DNA of 64,000 bases, taken from assembly GCF_000156375.1 (NCBI RefSeq), contig NZ_DS996354.1, forward strand, positions 1-64,000, given 5' to 3'. Every line of letters begins with the position of its first letter. Within the stretch, counting starts at the first letter, position 1. The notes below the pieces were generated by a model. It did not search any database and was not told the origin of the DNA. It saw nothing but the letters and a program-made list of their open reading frames with translations. The position numbers and the translations under genes were made by a program. Origin of the DNA: Desulfovibrio piger ATCC 29098 (GTDB lineage: Bacteria; Desulfobacterota; Desulfovibrionia; Desulfovibrionales; Desulfovibrionaceae). Shown here piece after piece: positions 26,963 through 37,510 of the stretch.

Positions 26963-27772
26963 ATGCTGACAGCCCGATTTTTGCAGGATGTGGTGGACGT
27001 CGTGCGCGAGAGCGGCGACATCATCCGCCGCCAGTGGGAAAAAACGCATGCCGTCAGGCACAAGGGCAGTATCGACCTGGTGACGGAAACGGACGTGGCC
27101 GTGGAGGCTTTCCTCAAGGAACGTCTGGGAGAACTGCTGCCGCAGGCCGAATTCCTGGCCGAGGAAAGCTGTGTGGCCGGGCAGGAGCCGTCGCCCCTGT
27201 GCTGGATCATCGACCCCGTGGACGGCACCACCAATTTCGTGCACCGCATCCCCCAGGTGGGGACGTCCGTGGCCCTTTGGGCGGACGGTCATGTGGTGCT
27301 GGGCGTGGTGAACGTGCCCATGATGGATGAATGTTTCTGGGCCGGCCTGGGCATGGGCGCCTTTCGCAACGGCGAGCCCATCCATGTGAGCACGGCCGGG
27401 ACCCTGTCCGATGCCGTGGTGGCCACGGGCTTCCCCTATGCCATCGCCGAACGTCTGGACGATGTGCTGGCCCGTCTGGCCCTGGTGCTGCCCAAGGCCC
27501 AGGGCGTGCGCCGTCTCGGGGCCGCCTCGGTGGATCTGGCCTATGTGGCCGCCGGACGGCAGGATGCCTTTTACGAGATGCTGCTCAAGCCCTGGGATGT
27601 GGCTGCCGGCTGGCTGCTGGTGGAAGAAGCCGGCGGACGCGTCACGACGCTGGATGGCCGCCCGTATTCCTTCGGGGACGAGATCATGGCCAGCAACGGC
27701 CTGGTGCACAAGGAACTCCGCCATCTGCTGGCTGGCGTGACGCCCGTGCAGGCGGAAAGGCGCCCCGCATGA
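26963..27772 (+). CDS. Inositol monophosphatase family protein (SuhB-like)
   Basis: A 269-residue Mg-dependent phosphatase. Metal-binding motifs are clear: the acidic pair in FLAEESC, WIIDPVDGTTNFVHRIP, and WDVAAGWLLVEEAGGRVT. Family members act on inositol-1-phosphate, fructose-1,6-bisphosphate or PAP, and SuhB also works in rRNA antitermination; the substrate here is open. ATG 26963 begins the domain; codons upstream in the same frame are low-complexity Arg/Pro. The end overlaps the rimI start (ATGA). Confidence 0.9.
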   Translation: MLTARFLQDVVDVVRESGDIIRRQWEKTHAVRHKGSIDLVTETDVAVEAFLKERLGELLPQAEFLAEESCVAGQEPSPLCWIIDPVDGTTNFVHRIPQVGTSVALWADGHVVLGVVNVPMMDECFWAGLGMGAFRNGEPIHVSTAGTLSDAVVATGFPYAIAERLDDVLARLALVLPKAQGVRRLGAASVDLAYVAAGRQDAFYEMLLKPWDVAAGWLLVEEAGGRVTTLDGRPYSFGDEIMASNGLVHKELRHLLAGVTPVQAERRPA

Positions 27773-28236
27773 GCCTGCCTGCCGGGGATACGGCCCCCCG
27801 CCGTCTGACGGCCGGGGATGCCGCCGCCATGCAGGCGCTGGAGGCGGCCTGTTTTTCCCTGCCGTGGAGCGAGGAGCAGTGCCGTGCCGCCTTTGGCCAG
27901 CAGGCCTTCGTGGCCTACGGGCTGGAAGACGCGGGCGTGTTGCAGGGCTATATTTCGCTCTACCAGGCGGCGGACGAGCTGGAAGTGCTCAACCTGGCCG
28001 TCCTGCCCGGTGCACGGCGGCAGGGATTGGGCGAACGGCTTTTGCGCACAGCCTTGCAAGAAGCCGAAAAAACAGGTATCAACAGGGCTTTGCTTGAAGT
28101 CCGTACCGGGAATGCCCCGGCCATCGCCTTATATGAGAAATGCGGCTTCGTCCGGGTGGGCAAACGGCCCCGCTATTATGCGGACACCGGCGAGGATGCC
28201 CTGATCTACCAGTGTGATCTGGCACCGCAGGACTGA
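27769..28236 (+). CDS. rimI: Ribosomal-protein-alanine N-acetyltransferase RimI
   Basis: A 155-residue GNAT acetyltransferase, proposed to acetylate the N-terminus of ribosomal protein S18. The acetyl-CoA loop is RRQGLGERLL; the motif ALLEVRTGNAPAIALYEKCGFVRVGKRPRYY is the RimI signature. Start overlaps the phosphatase stop by 4 bases; the stop lies 16 bases before tpiA. Confidence 0.9.
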   Translation: MSLPAGDTAPRRLTAGDAAAMQALEAACFSLPWSEEQCRAAFGQQAFVAYGLEDAGVLQGYISLYQAADELEVLNLAVLPGARRQGLGERLLRTALQEAEKTGINRALLEVRTGNAPAIALYEKCGFVRVGKRPRYYADTGEDALIYQCDLAPQD

Positions 28237-28252
28237 CAGAGAGGATATTTCC

Positions 28253-28999
28253 ATGCAGAAGATCATCGCTGCCAACTGGAAAATGTACAAGACCCGGCAG
28301 GAAGCCCGCGAAACGGCCGCTGCCGTGGCTGCTGCCCTGAACGAACAGCCGGCCCCGCACGAGGTCGTGGTGTTCGCGCCCTTCACGGCCATCGCCGACG
28401 TGGCGGATGCCTTTGCCGCTTCGCAGGCGCAGGCCGGTGCGCAGGACGTGTGGCCTGCTGTGGAAGGGGCGTTCACCGGCGAGATCTCGCCGCGCATGCT
28501 GCAGGACGCCGGTGCGGTTTGGGTGCTGACCGGGCATTCCGAGCGCCGTCATGTGCTGGGCGAATCCGATGAGCTGGTGGGCCGCAAGACGGCCTTTGCC
28601 CTGGAGCAGGGCCTCAAGGTCATGCTCTGCATCGGAGAAAAGCTGGAAGAGCGCGAATCCGGCCAGCTGGAAGACGTGCTGCGCCGTCAGCTGGACAGCG
28701 GCCTGCCCGCCGGGGAAAACGCGCTGGAAGGCCGCTTTGCCGTGGCTTATGAGCCCGTGTGGGCCATCGGTACCGGCAAGGTGGCCGGTCCCGACGAAGT
28801 GCTGGCCACCCATGCCGTGGTGCGCCGCCTGCTGTGCGAGCGCCTGGGCGAGACCGGCAACAGGATCCCGATCCTGTATGGTGGGAGCGTCAAACCGGCC
28901 AATGCCGGTAACCTTATCGGACTTGACAATGTGGATGGTCTTCTGATAGGTGGCGCTTCTTTGGACGCGCAAAGTTTTGTGCAGATTATCCGGGCCTAG
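28253..28999 (+). CDS. tpiA: Triose-phosphate isomerase
   Basis: A 248-residue TIM barrel that interconverts DHAP and glyceraldehyde-3-phosphate. Catalytic residues are visible: Lys in AANWKMYKT (about residue 10), His in TGHSERRHVLGES, Glu in AYEPVWAIGTGK. The phosphate-binding YGGSVKPANAGNL and GGASLD end are normal. Good ribosome site GAGGATATTTCC before ATG. The product of glycerol uptake by GlpF/GlpK, encoded 4 kb on, would enter here after oxidation. Confidence 0.97.
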   Translation: MQKIIAANWKMYKTRQEARETAAAVAAALNEQPAPHEVVVFAPFTAIADVADAFAASQAQAGAQDVWPAVEGAFTGEISPRMLQDAGAVWVLTGHSERRHVLGESDELVGRKTAFALEQGLKVMLCIGEKLEERESGQLEDVLRRQLDSGLPAGENALEGRFAVAYEPVWAIGTGKVAGPDEVLATHAVVRRLLCERLGETGNRIPILYGGSVKPANAGNLIGLDNVDGLLIGGASLDAQSFVQIIRA

Positions 29000-29041
29000 G
29001 CCTGAAGTTCTTCATTTACGTCGTGCCCTTGGGAGGCTCTT

Positions 29042-29512
29042 GTGCAGACCCTTATTCTGACGCTTCATATCATTGTTTGTGTGGTGCTCGTCATTCTCAT
29101 TCTCTTGCAGGCCGGCAAGGAAGGTATGGGCGTCATTTTCGGTGGCGGCAATACCTCTGTGTTCGGCAGCAGCGGTGCCGGCGGCATGCTGGCCAAGATG
29201 ACCGCCTTCATGGCCGTGGTCTTCGTGGTGACCTCGCTGAGCTACACCTATGTGACCAGCTCGCGTCCCAGCGATGAATCCGCCGTGCTCAAGGTGGAAC
29301 CCCTGACCATCGAAGATGTGCCTGCCAAGCCCGCGGCCGCTCCCGAAGCTGCCGCTCCGGCTCAGCCTGCCGCCAGCAGCGAAGCTCCTGCGGCTGCTCC
29401 GGCTGATGCTGCCGCCCCTGCCGATGCTCCTGAGGCCCCTGCGGCTTCCGAAGCTCCCGCCGCTGAGGCTCCTGCTGCGGACGCTCCTGCGGCCCAGCCT
29501 GCCCAGCAGTAG
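29042..29512 (+). CDS. secG: Preprotein translocase subunit SecG with long Ala/Pro tail
   Basis: A 156-residue inner-membrane subunit of the SecYEG channel. Two membrane helices (about 3-23 and 53-72) flank the typical loop EGMGVIFGGGNTSVFGSSGAGG. About 80 further residues are almost all Ala, Pro, Glu and Ser, a low-complexity tail absent from short SecG proteins. GTG start behind GGGAGG. A strong terminator closes the gene. Confidence 0.92.
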   Translation: MQTLILTLHIIVCVVLVILILLQAGKEGMGVIFGGGNTSVFGSSGAGGMLAKMTAFMAVVFVVTSLSYTYVTSSRPSDESAVLKVEPLTIEDVPAKPAAAPEAAAPAQPAASSEAPAAAPADAAAPADAPEAPAASEAPAAEAPAADAPAAQPAQQ

Positions 29513-29533
29513 ACGTTTTTTTGATCCAATGAG

Positions 29534-29564
29534 AAAAGCCGCGGTCCTGCCGCGGCTTTTTTTT
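29534..29564 (+). terminator. Terminator after secG
   Basis: Eleven-bp stem AAAAGCCGCGG/CCGCGGCTTTT with a 5-base loop and a run of eight Ts. Confidence 0.9.
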
Positions 29565-29582
29565 CAGCAACAGGGGGCTCCC

Positions 29583-30578
29583 ATGACCGACGACAACAGC
29601 TTCAAGAACAATCCTTTCAAGGCGCTGGAAAAAGGACGTTTCCCGCAGCAGAAAAAAACGGGTGCCCCGGCGGCGCCGGAAAAACGCGGCAAGCGCATTA
29701 CACGCCAGGCTGCCGCGCCTGCGGACGATGAGGACGCCTCCCTGTTCCTGTCCGCCATGAGCAATGTGGAGCGCCAGTCGGCTCATGGCAGTGCCGTCCG
29801 CGGCAAGGGAGCGGGGCAGAGCGGCTTTGCCATGGAAGAGCAGTGCGCCATGCCGCAGGTGAAGAAGCTCAAGGAAAAGAAGAAAAAAGGCAATGCCCCC
29901 CACAAGGAGAACGGGACCGCGGCTCCGGCAGCGCCCGTCACTGCCGCTCCGTCCACCGGCAAGGCGGAGGATGCGGCAGCCGGGCTGGAAGCCGTGGTGG
30001 CGGCTTCGGAGGAAGACGACTTTTTGCTGGCCATGAAGCAGGTGACGCCCCTGCAGGGCAAGGGGCGGGACGTGCCTCCTGCCGTGGCCCAGAGCACCCC
30101 GCCGCCGTCCGCGGATACCAGCCTGCAGGACTTTCTGGACGGCAAGCTGGAGTTCGCCCTGTCCATGACCGACGAATACATGGAAGGCCATGTGGTGGGG
30201 CTGGACCAGATGATCATGAACAAGCTGCGTGCCGGCGGCCTGAGCCCCGAGGCGCATCTCGACCTGCACGGCCTCAATGCCCAGCAGGCTTTCGAGACCT
30301 TGCGCGGCTTCATGCGCGGCAGCTGGTACAAGGGCCTGCGGACCATCTTGGTGGTGCCCGGCCGCGGCAAGAACTCCCCGGATGGTGTGGGCGTACTGCG
30401 CGGCAAGTTGCAGTCCTGGCTCACCCAGGATCCCTTCAAGCGTGTGGTGCTGGCCTTCTGCACGGCCCAGCCGCATGACGGCGGCCCCGGCAGTGTCTAT
30501 GTGCTGTTGCGCAAATACAAGAAAAAGGGCCGCGTCTACTGGGAGCGGATGCCAGCTGACGCGGATCTTTACGAATAG
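29583..30578 (+). CDS. Smr-domain protein with long disordered N-terminus
   Basis: A 331-residue protein. The first ~190 residues are low-complexity and highly charged (KKLKEKKKKG, Ala/Pro-rich), probably disordered. The C-terminal third (about 225-320) is an Smr domain with LDLHGLNAQQAFETLRGFM and the nucleic-acid/catalytic loop VVPGRGKNSPDGVGVLRGKL (normally HGKG). Smr domains bind or nick nucleic acids, and in SmrB-like proteins cut mRNA at collided ribosomes. ATG follows GGGGGCTCCC. Role here unproven. Confidence 0.85.
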   Translation: MTDDNSFKNNPFKALEKGRFPQQKKTGAPAAPEKRGKRITRQAAAPADDEDASLFLSAMSNVERQSAHGSAVRGKGAGQSGFAMEEQCAMPQVKKLKEKKKKGNAPHKENGTAAPAAPVTAAPSTGKAEDAAAGLEAVVAASEEDDFLLAMKQVTPLQGKGRDVPPAVAQSTPPPSADTSLQDFLDGKLEFALSMTDEYMEGHVVGLDQMIMNKLRAGGLSPEAHLDLHGLNAQQAFETLRGFMRGSWYKGLRTILVVPGRGKNSPDGVGVLRGKLQSWLTQDPFKRVVLAFCTAQPHDGGPGSVYVLLRKYKKKGRVYWERMPADADLYE

Positions 30579-30624
30579 GCCGCCGCTGTACGGACTGCGC
30601 GGCCATCGATGACAGGCATGAAAG

Positions 30625-30651
30625 AAGGACGTCTTCGGACGTCCTTTTTTT
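30625..30651 (+). terminator. Terminator after the Smr gene
   Basis: Perfect 9-bp stem AAGGACGTC/GACGTCCTT with a TTCG loop and a T-run. Confidence 0.92.
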
Positions 30652-30846
30652 ATGCCTGTTTTTTGTTCCCGCAGGCACAGGCATGCAGGATGTAAAGGGC
30701 TGGCAAGAGCGGGGAGCGCATGCCTGCCGGCATATGCGCAGGAGAGGGGCCGCCTTTTATCTCTTCGTATCCTGGGCGTGGAGGCGGCAGGGGGCGCCTG
30801 CCGTTTCCGCAGGAGACCGGATAGGTTGGCCGAAGAAGGCTGCGTT

Positions 30847-31791
30847 TTAGCGTTGCTCCCGGGGCGTGCCGTCTTCCAGCAGGGCGGCCGCATCTCCGAA
30901 GCTGCGGACCCAGGCACGCAGTTCCGGTTCGCTGCGGGTGGTCAGGGTCAGGATGAGGCCGCCGTCTTCGCAGTCTTCGATTTGCTGGTTGGCGGTCCAG
31001 ATGCGCTCCCGTACATAATCGGCGGCACTGGGGGCCACACGGATGCGGAACGTTCGCGGTTCGTGCCAGGGCAGGCCAAAACCGCCGTGTTCGTCATCGT
31101 CACGGCTGTAACGGACATGGTCCCCGGTCAGCTCCATATGCTGGATGCGGTGGACGGCCAGGGTGCAGGGATGTTCGACTTCGAGCCCCTCTTCGCCCAG
31201 CTGGCCGCCCAGCACATACAGGGCATTGTTCATGGCGGCCATGCGCACGGGGATGAAGCGGTGGACCCGTGGTTCCGTCTTGCCTACGGCCTTGTAGCGG
31301 ATCCGGCAGACGGTCTGGCAGCGGGCGGCCTGGACGAGGCGCTCGATGGTGTCCGCAAAGGGCGTGTAGTTGATGCGTCCCTTGATGTAGAAGGCGAAAT
31401 CGTCCTGATCCTGGAAATGCGGATCCGCCATATGCATGGCCAGGCGCTGGATGGTCCTGTCCACACGCTGCAGGGTCTGTTCCGGCAGGATGCCCCCCGC
31501 CATGCGACGGCACAGGGTCAGGAAGCGCAGCTCCTCGAAGTCGAGGCCCAGATGCCCCTTTTCCCCGGGATCCAGGCGATACCAGCGGCGGCGCTGTTCC
31601 GTGCCCATCTCCAGGGCGATGCCCACGGCGCTTTCGATCTGTTCCATCAGGCGGATGACCGTCTGGGGCGAGCAGTTGAGCTCCCGGGCCAGATCTTGCT
31701 GGAAGTGGCGCCTGTTATCGAAGAGCAGCTTGCGGAAAAGACGCAGCAGTTTGTCACCGGTACGGGCATCGGGATCCAGTTTGCTGGGCAT
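30847..31791 (-). CDS. WYL-domain transcriptional regulator (YafY type)
   Basis: A 314-residue regulator with an N-terminal winged helix (FQQDLARELNCSPQTVIRLMEQIESAVG, about 30-60) and a WYL ligand domain (about 140-230, with CRIRYKAVGKTEPRVHRFIPVRMAAMNNALYVLGG), followed by the usual WCX-like C-terminus. WYL proteins often bind nucleic acid or nucleotides and control stress or defence genes. It is divergent from glpF; a strong ribosome site AGGAGG supports ATG 31791. Whether it regulates the glycerol genes is not shown. Confidence 0.87.
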   Translation of the reverse strand: MPSKLDPDARTGDKLLRLFRKLLFDNRRHFQQDLARELNCSPQTVIRLMEQIESAVGIALEMGTEQRRRWYRLDPGEKGHLGLDFEELRFLTLCRRMAGGILPEQTLQRVDRTIQRLAMHMADPHFQDQDDFAFYIKGRINYTPFADTIERLVQAARCQTVCRIRYKAVGKTEPRVHRFIPVRMAAMNNALYVLGGQLGEEGLEVEHPCTLAVHRIQHMELTGDHVRYSRDDDEHGGFGLPWHEPRTFRIRVAPSAADYVRERIWTANQQIEDCEDGGLILTLTTRSEPELRAWVRSFGDAAALLEDGTPREQR

Positions 31792-31812
31792 GGCGAACCT
31801 CCTGTCCGGCCT

Positions 31813-31841
31813 ATGCTAGATGCTGACATGCCGTGAAGCAA
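31813..31841 (-). promoter_or_regulatory. Promoter of the WYL regulator
   Basis: On the minus strand TTGCTT (31836-31841), a 17-base spacer and TAGCAT (31813-31818). The transcript would start about 15 bases before the start codon. Confidence 0.5.
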
Positions 31842-31947
31842 GGCCAATATTGCACAGACAGGTGTTTTTTTGTAGGTTCTGGCTGTTTTTTGTGACCTGT
31901 ACATGCGATGCGGAATGATGTGACAAATAAAAGACAATCATTCCTCT

Positions 31948-31967
31948 TTGTTACAGAATCGTCACAA
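31948..31967. promoter_or_regulatory. Inverted repeat upstream of glpF, possible CRP/FNR-family operator
   Basis: TTGTTAC, 6 bases, GTCACAA: seven-base arms with one mismatch. A second half-site TGTGACAAA lies about 30 bases upstream. The half-site resembles CRP/FNR-family or Rex sites, but the spacing is two bases longer than the usual TTGTGA-N6-TCACAA. Confidence 0.35.
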
Positions 31968-32082
31968 TAGCGTGGTAGATGTGCTGCCACAGAACAACTG
32001 GTGATCCTGAAAGAGCGGTAAGAGCATTATGGAGAAAGCGTTCGCTCTCTTGCAGGAATTGGGAAACAATGGTGGAGAGTTT

Positions 32083-32898
32083 ATGAAAAAAACAGGTAAT
32101 ACGCACATTTATCTTTCAGAATTTCTGGGCACCTTCATCTTCCTGCTGTGCGGCATCGGCTGCGTGGGGGCGCTCAAGCTGGCGGGGGCCAGCTTTGGCC
32201 AGTGGGAGATCAGCATCGTCTGGGGCCTTGCCGTGGCCATGGGCGTCTATGTTTGCGGCGGCGTGTGCGGCGCGCACCTCAATCCGTCCGTGACTATCGC
32301 CCTGGCGCTGTTCGGGGATTTCGACAAGCGCAAGGTCGTGCCCTACATCCTGGTGCAGATGCTGGCCGGTTTTTGCGCTGCGGCTCTGGCCTATGCCATG
32401 TATTACAACCTGTTTGTCGATGCCGTGGCCGCCACGGCGGGCGATCCTGCCAAGATGACGGCGCTGGCCGGGGTCTTCTGTACGTTCCCCCATCCCAAGA
32501 TCACCTTTTTCCAGGCCTTTTTCGTGGAGCTCGTCATCACGGCCGTGCTCATGTGCCTGATCTATGCCTTGGTGGATGGTCGCAATACGGCTCCCAAGGG
32601 CAACCTGGGCGGTCTGCTCATCGGTCTGCTGGTGGCGCTCATCGGCGCCAGCTTCGGCCCGCTGACGGGTTTTGCCATGAATGCCGCGCGTGACTTCGGC
32701 CCGCGCCTGTTCGCCGCTCTGGCGGGCTGGGGCACGGATGTGATGACCGGCTATCCGCTTAATGACAATCTGAGCCTGCCGTACTTCCTGGTGCCGCTCA
32801 TCGCGCCCATCATCGGGGCCTGTATCGGCGGCTGGATCTACAAGCGCATCATCGTGGTGGCCCTGGATCGCAACGCGGCCGCCGAGGACAAGGCCTAA
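32083..32898 (+). CDS. glpF: Glycerol facilitator GlpF with altered NPA motifs
   Basis: A 271-residue aquaglyceroporin with six membrane helices and two half-helices, letting glycerol diffuse in for GlpK. It matches GlpF closely (FDKRKVVPYILVQ, GPLTGFAMN, LPYFLVPLIAPIIGA). Both pore motifs differ from the near-invariant NPA: the first is NPS (HLNPSVTIAL), the second NAA (FAMNAARDFGPR); the selectivity-filter Arg after the second motif is kept. ATG 32083 follows GGTGGAG; an ATG 18 codons upstream is possible but adds a non-homologous tail. Operon with glpK, 102 bases on. Confidence 0.9.
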   Translation: MKKTGNTHIYLSEFLGTFIFLLCGIGCVGALKLAGASFGQWEISIVWGLAVAMGVYVCGGVCGAHLNPSVTIALALFGDFDKRKVVPYILVQMLAGFCAAALAYAMYYNLFVDAVAATAGDPAKMTALAGVFCTFPHPKITFFQAFFVELVITAVLMCLIYALVDGRNTAPKGNLGGLLIGLLVALIGASFGPLTGFAMNAARDFGPRLFAALAGWGTDVMTGYPLNDNLSLPYFLVPLIAPIIGACIGGWIYKRIIVVALDRNAAAEDKA

Positions 32899-34509
<1,611 letters not shown>

Positions 34510-34560
34510 ACGACAGCCATCAGACAACGTCTGTGATGCGCGGTGCTAGCCGCGCTGGAC

Positions 34561-34602
34561 AAGAGGAAGGGAAGCCCCGGCTTTCCTTCCTCTTCGTTTT
34601 TT
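34561..34602 (+). terminator. Terminator of glpFK
   Basis: A 16-bp stem, AAGAGGAAGGGAAGCC with its complement (one G-U), then CG and six Ts. Confidence 0.88.
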
Positions 34603-35006
34603 CAGGGGCAGGGCAGGGGAGGGCGTGGGATCCGTTCCGACGGGGCACGAGGGGCAGCAATACCGGATGACTGTTTGCTGTGCCGCAGGATGGTCATATG
34701 GCGCGGCAACGGCATCCTCATGGAACCGGGACAGGGGCGCAGTGGAACAAGGGGGCAGAACGCCTCTGCGGCAAGGCAAAAAACTATGCCGTCCGCATCG
34801 GGAAAAGGGGAGGGGGAAACAAGCTCCGAACGTCAGGACCTGGGGGCAGGAGAGCCGGCCAGGTGCGGATCTTGGGCGGCCGGGGAGCGGGAACGGACCT
34901 TCTGAAGAAGGTCAAAGCATGAGGAGGGGCCGAAAGGGCGCAGGGACGACCGGGACGCGAGCATTCGGGAGGGGCGGCAGCAGACATGCCGCAGGGCCAT
35001 GGGCAC
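34603..35006. other. Non-coding stretch between glpK and tRNA-Lys array
   Basis: About 400 bases rich in G runs. Open frames are present on both strands but have no homology-like character or ribosome sites. No RNA gene or repeat recognised. Confidence 0.4.
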
Positions 35007-35038
35007 AAAAAAAAGCCCTTGCAGTTTCCTGCAAGGGC
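35007..35038 (-). terminator. Terminator of the tRNA-Lys array
   Basis: On the minus strand GCCCTTGCAG/CTGCAAGGGC, a 10-bp perfect stem with a 4-base loop and eight Ts. Confidence 0.92.
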
Positions 35039-35044
35039 GAAATA

Positions 35045-35120
<76 letters not shown>

Positions 35121-35151
35121 ATGATGTCCGCAAAAGGCGGTTGATATCTTG

Positions 35152-35227
<76 letters not shown>

Positions 35228-35259
35228 ACGATATCCGCAAAAGGCGGTTAGTATCATGG

Positions 35260-35335
<76 letters not shown>

Positions 35336-35366
35336 ACAAGCGTGGAAATATATGCGATTTTCAGGA

Positions 35367-35442
<76 letters not shown>

Positions 35443-35456
35443 ATCCGCGAAAAAGA

Positions 35457-35485
35457 GACCTACCCTTTTGTGCCCTCTCTGTCAA
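35457..35485 (-). promoter_or_regulatory. Promoter of the tRNA-Lys array
   Basis: On the minus strand TTGACA (35480-35485, perfect), a 17-base spacer and TAGGTC (35457-35462), 14 bases before the first tRNA. Confidence 0.65.
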
Positions 35486-35535
35486 CACTTTTAAAAGAAA
35501 AAAAAGATTTTATAGTGCCTTCCCAGAGGTATTTG

Positions 35536-37452
35536 ATGAAAAAAACACGGAACTTTGCTGCCCTGATAGGGGTGCTTGTTTTATTTTTGTTTATATTTCA
35601 TATGGATACGAAAGAATCCGCTGCGGCGGACATCGTATCCGTGCAACCGCATTTTGCTGAAGGTCCTGACGGCATCGTCATGGCTTTGGAGATGGGATTC
35701 CCGCAGGGCTATCATGCCTATGCCCATGAATCAGGGGATGCCGGACGTCCGACCACGCTTTCCATCCGTCTGGATGACGGCAGCGGTCTGCCTGTCTGGT
35801 ATTCGCAGGGCTTCATGCAGCGGGATCTGTTCGATCCTGATGCGACCGTCTATGTCTACGAAAGCCCCACGACCCTGTTCGTCCTTTTGCCGCACGAAGC
35901 CCGGCATCGCAGCTTTGAGGCCGTCCTGAGCATGTTGCTCTGTTCCTCGCGCAATTGCCTCCCGGTCTCGCAGGGCATCAGTGGCCAGGTGCCGGATACC
36001 TTGCCCGTGCTGGACGAGATGCCCTGGAAGGCCCGCTGGGAAGAGATGCGGCAATTGCCGCCCGTGCTCTCCAAAGGCACGGCCCCTGTTTCCGGCCTGC
36101 CTTTTACCATGGATGAGGGAGGAGCGGGCGGCCTGAGCGCCGTCACGGACCCCGCGCAGGATCCGCTGGCCGCCCTGCAGGATGAGGGCAGCGAAAAGCC
36201 CCTGCCGCCCCCAGACGGATTTGCCCTGGAGCTGACGCCGCAATATGCTGACGGCTCCGTGGAGATATCGGGGTTCGGCATGGCGCTTGCCGTGGGCATC
36301 CTGGCGGGCCTGCTGCTCAACGCCATGCCCTGCGTCCTGCCGGTGCTGACCTTCAAGATCAGCGGCCTGCTGCTCATGGGCGGCAGGGGAGACAAGGAGA
36401 GCCTGCGGCGTTTTCGCGAGCACAACCTCTTTTTCTCCGCAGGCATCATGACCCTGTTCACCCTGCTGGCTCTGGTATTGGGCGCCGCCGACATGATCTG
36501 GGGGCAGCTCTACCAGCAGCAGAGCCTGTTGCTGGGCCTGGTGATGCTGGTCTTTCTCATGGGCCTTTCCATGCTGGGGGTCTTCACCCTGCCGGTCATC
36601 GATCTCAAGGCCGGTGCCAACAGCAAGAATCCGCGTCTGCAGCCCTATCTGACCGGTCTGGTCTCCACCTTTCTGGCCACGCCGTGCAGCGGTCCGCTGC
36701 TGGGCGGGGTGCTGGGATGGGCCTTCACGCAGCCGCTGCTGGTCCTGATGGTGGTCTTCTGGGCCGTGGGCCTGGGCATGGCCCTGCCGTACATCCTGTT
36801 CAGCATCTGGCCCCAGCTGGCCCGCATCCTGCCGCGTCCGGGCAACTGGATGAAAGTCTTTGAACGCATCCTGGGCTTCTGCCTGCTGGGCACGGCCCTG
36901 TATCTGCTCTCCATCCTGCCGGTGGAAAAGCACATGCAGGTCCTGTGCGTGCTGCTGGTGCTTTCGCTGGTGGCCTGGCTCTGGGGCCAGTTCTGCGGCC
37001 CTGCCTCCCCCCGTCTGCGCTGCCGCATCATCGGGGCCCTGACGGTCCTGATCCTGGTAGGCTCCTTCATCTGGGTCCTGCGTCCTGCCACACCGCTGGT
37101 GCAGTGGCGGGAATTCAGCCCCGAACAGTTCCAGGCCGATCTTGGCCAGAAGGCCATGCTGCTGGAGTTCACGGCTGATTCCTGCCCCAACTGCAAGGTG
37201 CTGGAGGCTACGGTGCTGACCGATGAACGGATGCGCAAGCTGCGTGCGCGCTACGGCATGGAACTGATCCGGGTGGACCTGACGGGCGTCAATGCCTACG
37301 GCATCCGCCTGCTGGAGGCCCTGGGCAGCAAGAGCATACCGCTGACGGCCCTGTTTCCTGCGGGAGAGCAGGCCTCTTCTCCGCTGGTGCTGCGTGACGT
37401 TTACACAGCCGGGACCCTGGAAGACGCCATGGAGAAGGCGTTTGGGCAATAG
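35536..37452 (+). CDS. DsbD/DipZ-like thiol:disulfide interchange protein
   Basis: A 638-residue inner-membrane reductant transporter. Residues about 1-30 are a signal/anchor, about 30-240 an N-terminal periplasmic domain (with LCSSRNCLPVS in the usual DsbD-alpha redox position), about 250-540 the eight-helix CcdA-like core with the cysteines of NAMPCVLPVL and ATPCSGPLLGG, and about 545-638 a thioredoxin domain whose active site reads CPNC. It passes electrons from cytoplasmic thioredoxin to periplasmic proteins, for instance in cytochrome c maturation, which fits a cytochrome-rich sulfate reducer. ATG 35536 has AGAGG upstream. Confidence 0.9.
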   Translation: MKKTRNFAALIGVLVLFLFIFHMDTKESAAADIVSVQPHFAEGPDGIVMALEMGFPQGYHAYAHESGDAGRPTTLSIRLDDGSGLPVWYSQGFMQRDLFDPDATVYVYESPTTLFVLLPHEARHRSFEAVLSMLLCSSRNCLPVSQGISGQVPDTLPVLDEMPWKARWEEMRQLPPVLSKGTAPVSGLPFTMDEGGAGGLSAVTDPAQDPLAALQDEGSEKPLPPPDGFALELTPQYADGSVEISGFGMALAVGILAGLLLNAMPCVLPVLTFKISGLLLMGGRGDKESLRRFREHNLFFSAGIMTLFTLLALVLGAADMIWGQLYQQQSLLLGLVMLVFLMGLSMLGVFTLPVIDLKAGANSKNPRLQPYLTGLVSTFLATPCSGPLLGGVLGWAFTQPLLVLMVVFWAVGLGMALPYILFSIWPQLARILPRPGNWMKVFERILGFCLLGTALYLLSILPVEKHMQVLCVLLVLSLVAWLWGQFCGPASPRLRCRIIGALTVLILVGSFIWVLRPATPLVQWREFSPEQFQADLGQKAMLLEFTADSCPNCKVLEATVLTDERMRKLRARYGMELIRVDLTGVNAYGIRLLEALGSKSIPLTALFPAGEQASSPLVLRDVYTAGTLEDAMEKAFGQ

Positions 37453-37478
37453 CCTGAAGTAGTGACCTGAAAACGATG

Positions 37479-37510
37479 AAAGGCCTGTGGTGATGCCACA
37501 GGCCTTTTTT
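37479..37510 (+). terminator. Terminator after the dsbD-like gene
   Basis: AAAGGCCTGTGG/CCACAGGCCTTT, 12-bp stem, 5-base loop, six Ts. Confidence 0.92.

Noticed and set aside
24668-27724. 1018-codon minus-strand frame opposite mreB and neighbours
   Set aside because: Antisense shadow; the plus strand has MreB, a phosphatase and a GAF protein with intact motifs.
34603-35006. Short open frames between glpK and the tRNA array
   Set aside because: No ribosome sites, low-complexity composition, overlapping on several frames.
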